DNA of 10,449 bases from Patescibacteria group bacterium UBA6130. GTDB taxonomy: Bacteria; Patescibacteriota; Microgenomatia; UBA12405; UBA6130. Of the stretch, positions 6,362 to 10,449 are shown one piece after another (the stretch's first letter is position 1; each line of letters starts with the position of its first letter). Made by a program: the position numbers and the translations under genes. Where the stretch lies: NCBI GenBank assembly GCA_002428285.1, contig DIVO01000036.1, forward strand, positions 1 through 10,449. Reading direction: 5' to 3'. The notes below the pieces were generated by a model. It had not been told where the DNA came from and searched no databases. It worked only from the letters and a program-made list of their open reading frames with translations.

Positions 6362-6746
6362 GCAAAAAACAACCTTTCTCTATCCGATAATCATTATAGT
6401 TATCCTTATTATTACAGCCTGCGGTGTCGCTTATCAAACTCATATTGATCAAAATCCAGTCTTACCTCAACCTATAAGTAAAAATCAGGAGACAATTGAT
6501 CAGATAATTCAGCAATTAAGTGAAAACGGTTTTGAAATTGCCCAAGGACCTTCTCTTAAGCCCGATAACACAATTTGGGTAAAAACCTCACAAAATATAG
6601 AGATCATCTTTTCCTCTGAAAATGACTTGAATAAACAATTTCTTTCTTTACAATTAATTTTAAAACGAGTTAAAATGGATCATAAAGAAATTAAATTAAT
6701 TGATTTAAGCCTAACATCACCTCATGTCCAATTCAAAAATAATTAG
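6351..6746 (+). CDS. Short FtsQ/DivIB-like division protein with possible lipobox
   Basis: This 131-residue protein sits exactly where ftsQ normally lies, overlapping murG by 11 bp and ftsA by 23 bp. It has a basic N-terminus, one hydrophobic segment (about 9-23) and an outer-face domain. Residues 74-131 resemble the last part of the FtsQ beta domain: a short strand, NDLNKQFLSLQLILKR, then KLIDLSLTSPHVQF, the counterpart of the family's 'IDLR...P.V' ending. The POTRA domain and the first half of the beta domain are missing, so it is about half the length of E. coli FtsQ. The hydrophobic segment ends in ITAC at residues 21-24, which fits a lipoprotein signal (lipobox) with C24 as the modified residue; it could equally be a plain membrane anchor. 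Assignment rests on context plus a weak C-terminal match. Confidence 0.6.
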   Translation: MRNRQKTTFLYPIIIIVILIITACGVAYQTHIDQNPVLPQPISKNQETIDQIIQQLSENGFEIAQGPSLKPDNTIWVKTSQNIEIIFSSENDLNKQFLSLQLILKRVKMDHKEIKLIDLSLTSPHVQFKNN

Positions 6747-8004
6747 CGCCATAGACATCGGAAGCACAAAAGTAACTACTCTAATTGCTCAACACTTCCC
6801 CGAAGACGATAAGGTAAATGTTATTGGGGTTTATACCACTCCATCAAAAGGAATTCGCAAAGGTCAAGTGATAAATATTGAAAAAGCAATCGAAAGCATC
6901 CTAGAGAGCGTAGAAGAGGCAGAAAGAATGGCGGGTCTTTCCATTGGAAAGGCTATAGTTGGAATAACTGCACCCTATATCTCATCAATTAATTCTTCCG
7001 GGGTTGTAGCTGTTTCAGAACCCAGCAAAGAAATTTCTAAAGAAGATGTTGATAGGGTTATTGAAGCCGCCAGGGCAGTATCTTTGCCGACTTCCACCCA
7101 AACACTCCATGTAACACCTCGGCAGTTTATTGTTGACGGCCAAGAAGGAATAATTGACCCCAAAGGCATGACGGGAGTAAGGCTGGAAGTAGATACCAAT
7201 ATTATCACAGGCTCATCACCGGCAATTAAAAATCTGGTCAGATGTATTAACGAAGTAGGTATAGAAATACAAGATATTGCCTATTCCGGTCTAGCGAGTT
7301 CCTATACAGTCCTATCAGAAACTGAGAAGGAATTAGGAGTAATTCTGGTTGATATAGGCGGAACAACCACATCCATAACTGTCTTTATTGAAAACTCTCC
7401 TTGTTTTGCTAGAGTTATACCGGTTGGATCGGAAAATGTCACCAATGACCTTGCTATTGGTCTTAGACTACAATTAGAAGAAGCCGACAAATTAAAGATT
7501 TTTCTAAGCAATCCTAAAGAAAAATCTAATAAAGGAGAGGATGAGCCTGATGAAATTGACCTATACAAAGAAGGTATCAGTATGCAAGAAGGAAAAAAGA
7601 TATCAAAAGACATAGCTGTAGATGGAATAATGAAAGCGAGGATTGAAGAAATATTTAACTTAGTTGCAGAGCAAATCACCGATTCAGGCTATGGAGGATC
7701 TACTCCAGCAGGCATTGTAATCACCGGAGGAGGCTCAATGTTAAAAGATATCGAGAAAACGTGTTCTAAAGTAATAGGTTTACCAGTAAGAATAGGCTAT
7801 CCTAAAGAAATGATGGGATTAGTAGATGAAATAATGACTCCATCCTACAGCTCAACATTTGGATTAATAGAATATGCCATCAATAGAAATTTCGCCGGAT
7901 CTTCAAAACAATCTTTCAAAGCAAAAATAGACATTGTTCCAAAAGTGGATGTTAAGGGTATTTTTCAAAAAATTGTTAATATGATTAAACCTCTTCTGCC
8001 TTAA
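6724..8004 (+). CDS. ftsA: FtsA, actin-like membrane anchor of the Z-ring
   Basis: FtsA is an actin-fold ATPase that binds the FtsZ C-terminal peptide and tethers Z-ring filaments to the cytoplasmic membrane. At 426 residues it is of normal length. Visible are phosphate-1 loop AIDIGSTKV (9-17), the 1C (SHS2-type) domain at about 85-165, phosphate-2 loop VDIGGTTTSITV (209-220), the adenosine motif VITGGGSML (332-340), and a C-terminal amphipathic helix GIFQKIVNMIKPLLP (412-426) as the membrane-targeting sequence. An acidic, charged stretch at 263-291 lies in the subdomain 2B area and is probably a surface loop. The start codon lies 23 bp inside the ftsQ-like gene with no Shine-Dalgarno sequence. 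ftsZ follows after 30 bp. Confidence 0.95.
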   Translation: MSNSKIISAIDIGSTKVTTLIAQHFPEDDKVNVIGVYTTPSKGIRKGQVINIEKAIESILESVEEAERMAGLSIGKAIVGITAPYISSINSSGVVAVSEPSKEISKEDVDRVIEAARAVSLPTSTQTLHVTPRQFIVDGQEGIIDPKGMTGVRLEVDTNIITGSSPAIKNLVRCINEVGIEIQDIAYSGLASSYTVLSETEKELGVILVDIGGTTTSITVFIENSPCFARVIPVGSENVTNDLAIGLRLQLEEADKLKIFLSNPKEKSNKGEDEPDEIDLYKEGISMQEGKKISKDIAVDGIMKARIEEIFNLVAEQITDSGYGGSTPAGIVITGGGSMLKDIEKTCSKVIGLPVRIGYPKEMMGLVDEIMTPSYSSTFGLIEYAINRNFAGSSKQSFKAKIDIVPKVDVKGIFQKIVNMIKPLLP

Positions 8005-8019
8005 ACCGCCCGCATTATC

Positions 8020-8028
8020 TGATATACT
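8020..8028 (+). promoter_or_regulatory. Putative extended -10 promoter of ftsZ, leaderless type
   Basis: TGATATACT has the extended -10 layout TGn-TATACT with the hexamer at 8023-8028. The ATG is at 8035, so transcription would begin on or beside the A of the start codon. A weak -35, TTAAAC, lies at 8001-8006 with a 16-bp spacer. This would allow extra ftsZ expression independent of the upstream operon. Confidence 0.55.
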
Positions 8029-8034
8029 ATTAAT

Positions 8035-9237
8035 ATGGCATTAGTTCAGCCACTACCAGCCCAAGTAGCTAAGATAAAAGTGATAGGCATTGGTGGTGGT
8101 GGTGGAAACGCTATCAACCATATGGCGGACATTGAAGAGATAAAGGGCGTTGACTATGTTGCCATAAATACAGACTCTCAGGCCTTAATGGTGTCTAAGG
8201 CTAAAATAAAAATCCAGATTGGTGAAAAACTCAGCAAAGGCTTAGGCGCAGGTGGTAATCCTGAAATCGGGAAAAAGGCAGCTGAAGAATCAAGAGAAAA
8301 AATTAAAAAAGTTCTTGAAGGTGCCGACATGGTTTTCATTGCAACCGGTTTAGGGGGAGGAACGGGTACCGGCGCAGCTCCAATTATTGCTGACATTGCC
8401 AAAAACGAACTCAAAGCATTAACCGTGGCAATTGCCACAAAACCTTTTACCTTTGAAGGCGCAAAAAGAACAGTTACTGCCGAAGAAGGTATCGAAAAAT
8501 TAAAAGTGTCCACAGATACTATGATAACTATTCCAAACCAAAAACTTTTAGAGCTTCAGCAAGAAGATATTAGCTTTGTGGAAGCATTCAAACTTGCAGA
8601 TTCGGTGTTAACCAGAGGAGTAAGTGGAATAGCTGAAATAATAACCATTCCAGGATTGATCAACCTAGATTTTGCCGATATAAAATCCATTATGCATAAT
8701 GCGGGAAGCGCATTAATGGGCATTGGGTTCGGATCTGGAGAAGACAGAGTAAATATTGCAGTTGAAGAAGCAATTAACTCTCCTTTGGTTGATCTTTCTA
8801 TAGAAGGAGCAAGAGGAATATTATTTAATATTACCGGTGGAAACGACATCTCCATGAAAGAAGTACAAAAAATTTCCAGTTTAATCTCAGAAAATGCTGG
8901 GGGAGACGCAAATATTATTTTTGGAGCAACCATAGATGATGATTATAAAGATAAAATAAAGATAACTCTAATTGCCACTGGTTTCGATGATCAAAAAATT
9001 AGATTATCCAATCTGATGGGAACAGGATTTTCCAAAAGACCTGCTTCCACTCAAAACTTCTCCAGCAAAAACGAGCCTATGGAAAAGGAAATAAGTGAGA
9101 ATAGCGAAGAAAAGCCTGAAGACACAAACTCAGAGAATGATATATTTAGTTCAGCCAATCTCAATAAAGAAGATATACCTGAAGGCGTTGAGATTGAAGA
9201 TCCATTTGATATTCCTGCTTTTTTAAGAAAAAAATAG
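8035..9237 (+). CDS. ftsZ: FtsZ, tubulin-like division GTPase
   Basis: FtsZ polymerises with GTP into the ring that organises septal wall synthesis. All core motifs are present: IGIGGGGGNAINHM (17-30), AINTD (43-47), the tubulin signature GGGTGTG (107-113), the T7 synergy loop NLDFADIKS with N210, D212 and D215 for GTP hydrolysis, and FGATIDDDYKDKIKITLIATGF (296-317, core end). A flexible acidic linker (about 332-384) leads to the conserved C-terminal peptide DPFDIPAFLRKK (389-400), which binds FtsA. Length 400 is normal. The start is fixed by a short N-terminal tail before the first strand. There is no Shine-Dalgarno sequence; a -10-like element ends 6 bp before the ATG. Confidence 0.98.
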   Translation: MALVQPLPAQVAKIKVIGIGGGGGNAINHMADIEEIKGVDYVAINTDSQALMVSKAKIKIQIGEKLSKGLGAGGNPEIGKKAAEESREKIKKVLEGADMVFIATGLGGGTGTGAAPIIADIAKNELKALTVAIATKPFTFEGAKRTVTAEEGIEKLKVSTDTMITIPNQKLLELQQEDISFVEAFKLADSVLTRGVSGIAEIITIPGLINLDFADIKSIMHNAGSALMGIGFGSGEDRVNIAVEEAINSPLVDLSIEGARGILFNITGGNDISMKEVQKISSLISENAGGDANIIFGATIDDDYKDKIKITLIATGFDDQKIRLSNLMGTGFSKRPASTQNFSSKNEPMEKEISENSEEKPEDTNSENDIFSSANLNKEDIPEGVEIEDPFDIPAFLRKK

Positions 9238-9280
9238 TGTGTCCTCTTGTTGAAAATCCCCGCTAAGTAGATGTAATTCA

Positions 9281-9289
9281 TGGTATTCT
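9281..9289 (+). promoter_or_regulatory. Putative extended -10 promoter of rodA
   Basis: TGGTATTCT is an extended -10 (TGn) with a weaker hexamer, TATTCT, at 9284-9289, 9 bp before the rodA ATG at 9299. A -35 is not evident. The layout matches the elements before ftsZ and rplU, and no Shine-Dalgarno sequence is present. Confidence 0.4.
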
Positions 9290-9298
9290 AAAATAGTT

Positions 9299-10348
9299 AT
9301 GAATTTTAGATTTCTAACCAGAGAAGAAACTTTTATTTTTATAATTCTATCTATCTTTTTCGGATTAGATGTTTTTCTTCTCTCAAAAATTGCTCCCGAT
9401 ACAATTACAAGACAGGTAATTGCTTGGATAATTGGAATTATTTCATTCGTTTTAATCAAAACAGCAAATTTTAGAACCGAGGACCTAAGAAAAATCGATT
9501 GGTTAGTTTATGGAATTATTGTTGCATCTCTCATGTTGCCAATCATCTTAGGAGGAGAAGTAAGAGGTTCGGTGAGATGGTTTTCATTTTTTGGATACAA
9601 CATTCAGCCCTCAGAATTGACAAAGCCATTTTATGCAATTGCTATCACCTCCTTAGCTCTAAAATGGAAAGAAAATAATAAACGTTTAATCTCTTTACTG
9701 TTAACGACTATTGCCATTCCCAGTTTTATTATTTTTTTCCAACCGGATTTGGGAAGCACAATAATGTTTCTCTTAATTGGCTCCACAATCTTACTCCTTG
9801 CGTCAAAAAATAAATTCCAAACTTCATCTGTTCTTTTTATCTTACTGATAATAGGTATTTTTTTTGGAGCTCTGTTTCTACCCGAATACCAAAAACAAAG
9901 AATAACTTCTTTTGTCAATCCCCAAGCCGATCCTCTAGGTTCAGGTTACAATATTATTCAATCAAAAATCGCTATAGGTTCAGGCAGATGGTTAGGAAAA
10001 GGTTTTGGAACTGGCGAACAGACAAGATTAAAATTTTTACCTGAAAGACACACGGATTTTATCTTTTCTTCTTTTGCAGAATCATCAGGATTTTTAGGCG
10101 TTACTATTCTGATAGTTTTATATTTGATCTTTTTCCTTTTATTAAGAAGAAAAGTGATGAAAGCTGAGAGTGAATTTGATCACATATTTAAAACATCACT
10201 CCTAGTTCAGTTATTTTTTCAGACTTTTGTTAACCTGGGTATGAATTTAGGTATGCTTCCAATTACCGGTTTGACCCTGCCATTTCTTTCTTATGGAGGC
10301 TCTTCATTGCTGACAATATTTATAATGCTTGCGTTTCTACTCAAGTAG
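9299..10348 (+). CDS. rodA: RodA, elongation-type SEDS peptidoglycan glycosyltransferase
   Basis: This second SEDS-family membrane protein (349 residues, about ten membrane segments) should polymerise lipid II for side-wall growth. RodA-like features are NIIQSKIAIGSGRWLGKGFG (218-237) and LKFLPERHTDFIFSSFAESS with the expected catalytic Asp D253. Other SEDS motifs are GSVRWFSFFGYNIQPSELTK (90-109), QPDLGST (148-154), NPQADPLGSGYN (207-218) and GLTLPFLSYGGSS (324-336). The usual EE following the catalytic loop is ES here (E261-S262). It lies 61 bp after ftsZ, an uncommon place for rodA in well-studied bacteria, and no mreBCD or class B penicillin-binding protein gene accompanies it. An FtsW paralogue is the main alternative. 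Confidence 0.85.
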   Translation: MNFRFLTREETFIFIILSIFFGLDVFLLSKIAPDTITRQVIAWIIGIISFVLIKTANFRTEDLRKIDWLVYGIIVASLMLPIILGGEVRGSVRWFSFFGYNIQPSELTKPFYAIAITSLALKWKENNKRLISLLLTTIAIPSFIIFFQPDLGSTIMFLLIGSTILLLASKNKFQTSSVLFILLIIGIFFGALFLPEYQKQRITSFVNPQADPLGSGYNIIQSKIAIGSGRWLGKGFGTGEQTRLKFLPERHTDFIFSSFAESSGFLGVTILIVLYLIFFLLLRRKVMKAESEFDHIFKTSLLVQLFFQTFVNLGMNLGMLPITGLTLPFLSYGGSSLLTIFIMLAFLLK

Positions 10349-10349
10349 C

Positions 10350-10358
10350 TGGTATAAT
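10350..10358 (+). promoter_or_regulatory. Putative extended -10 promoter of rplU, leaderless type
   Basis: TGGTATAAT is a consensus extended -10 with a perfect hexamer at 10353-10358, starting 1 bp after the rodA stop. TTGCGT at 10329-10334 is a possible -35 with an 18-bp spacer. The ATG at 10366 is 7 bp downstream, so the message would begin at or next to the start codon. This is the strongest promoter-like site in the window. Confidence 0.6.
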
Positions 10359-10365
10359 TCCAAGT

Positions 10366-10449
10366 ATGAAATCTGCAGTAATAAACCTAAAGGGGCACCA
10401 ATATATTGTCAAAGAAAACGAGGAATTTTTTGTGGATCAGCTTAGTATA
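10366..10449 (+). CDS. rplU: Ribosomal protein bL21, N-terminal 28 residues (3' end outside window)
   Basis: The frame runs open to the right edge. The translation begins MKSAVINLKGHQYIVKENEE, matching the bL21 start pattern (AVI...GKQYkV.eGd) with the conserved Gln-Tyr at residues 12-13. bL21 is a 23S rRNA-binding protein of the large ribosomal subunit. It probably starts a new transcription unit from the promoter just upstream. The identification rests on a short fragment. Confidence 0.8.
   Translation, partial: MKSAVINLKGHQYIVKENEEFFVDQLSI

Noticed and set aside
7302..7679. 125-codon minus-strand frame inside ftsA
   Set aside because: Low-complexity, Ser/Ile-rich translation with no motif; ftsA on the plus strand is strongly supported throughout.
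8178..8933. Two minus-strand frames (111 and 125 codons) inside ftsZ
   Set aside because: They are antisense shadows of conserved FtsZ codons and have no independent family features.
9238..9298. Terminator between ftsZ and rodA
   Set aside because: No stem-loop followed by a T tract is visible in this gap.

Overview
This AT-rich window is a division and cell-wall (dcw) gene cluster from a bacterium. The order is murF(3' end) - mraY - [LysW-like gene on the opposite strand | PLP enzyme - ATP-grasp ligase] - ftsW - murG - short ftsQ-like gene - ftsA - ftsZ - rodA - rplU(5' end). The gene set, the low GC content, the very compact spacing, the near absence of Shine-Dalgarno sequences, the shortened FtsQ and the divergent Mur proteins all point to a Candidate Phyla Radiation (Patescibacteria) genome, most likely in the Microgenomates region of that tree. 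That placement is inference from protein character and gene order; no rRNA is present to confirm it. All genes read normally with the standard bacterial code.

Region by region. Positions 2-655 carry the C-terminal part of MurF, which enters the window from the left, and 742-1773 is MraY. Positions 1806-4165 hold a three-gene accessory block: a 61-residue LysW-like zinc-ribbon protein on the minus strand, then, divergently from a 49-bp shared promoter region, a compact fold-type II PLP enzyme and a 433-residue ATP-grasp ligase. The ATP-grasp gene ends 2 bp before ftsW, so the two plus-strand genes of the block are physically part of the ftsW-murG-ftsQ-ftsA run. Positions 4168-8004 form one tightly packed or overlapping unit. 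ftsZ, rodA and rplU follow, each with a short gap containing a -10-like element 6 to 9 bp before the ATG.

How the genes fit together: MurF finishes the soluble UDP-MurNAc-pentapeptide, MraY loads it on the lipid carrier, MurG adds GlcNAc to give lipid II, and FtsW and RodA polymerise lipid II at the septum and side wall. FtsA and FtsZ form the membrane-tethered division ring, with the FtsQ-like protein as a minimal outer-face partner. The unexplained part is the LysW-like/PLP/ATP-grasp block. These families together suggest making or activating an amino acid and ligating it onto a carboxylate. Its place between mraY and ftsW suggests, but does not prove, a cell-wall precursor role. This block is the best candidate for an undescribed system here.

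There are no tRNA or rRNA genes, CRISPR arrays, insertion sequences or notable repeats that I can see, and no gene-free stretch over 300 bases.
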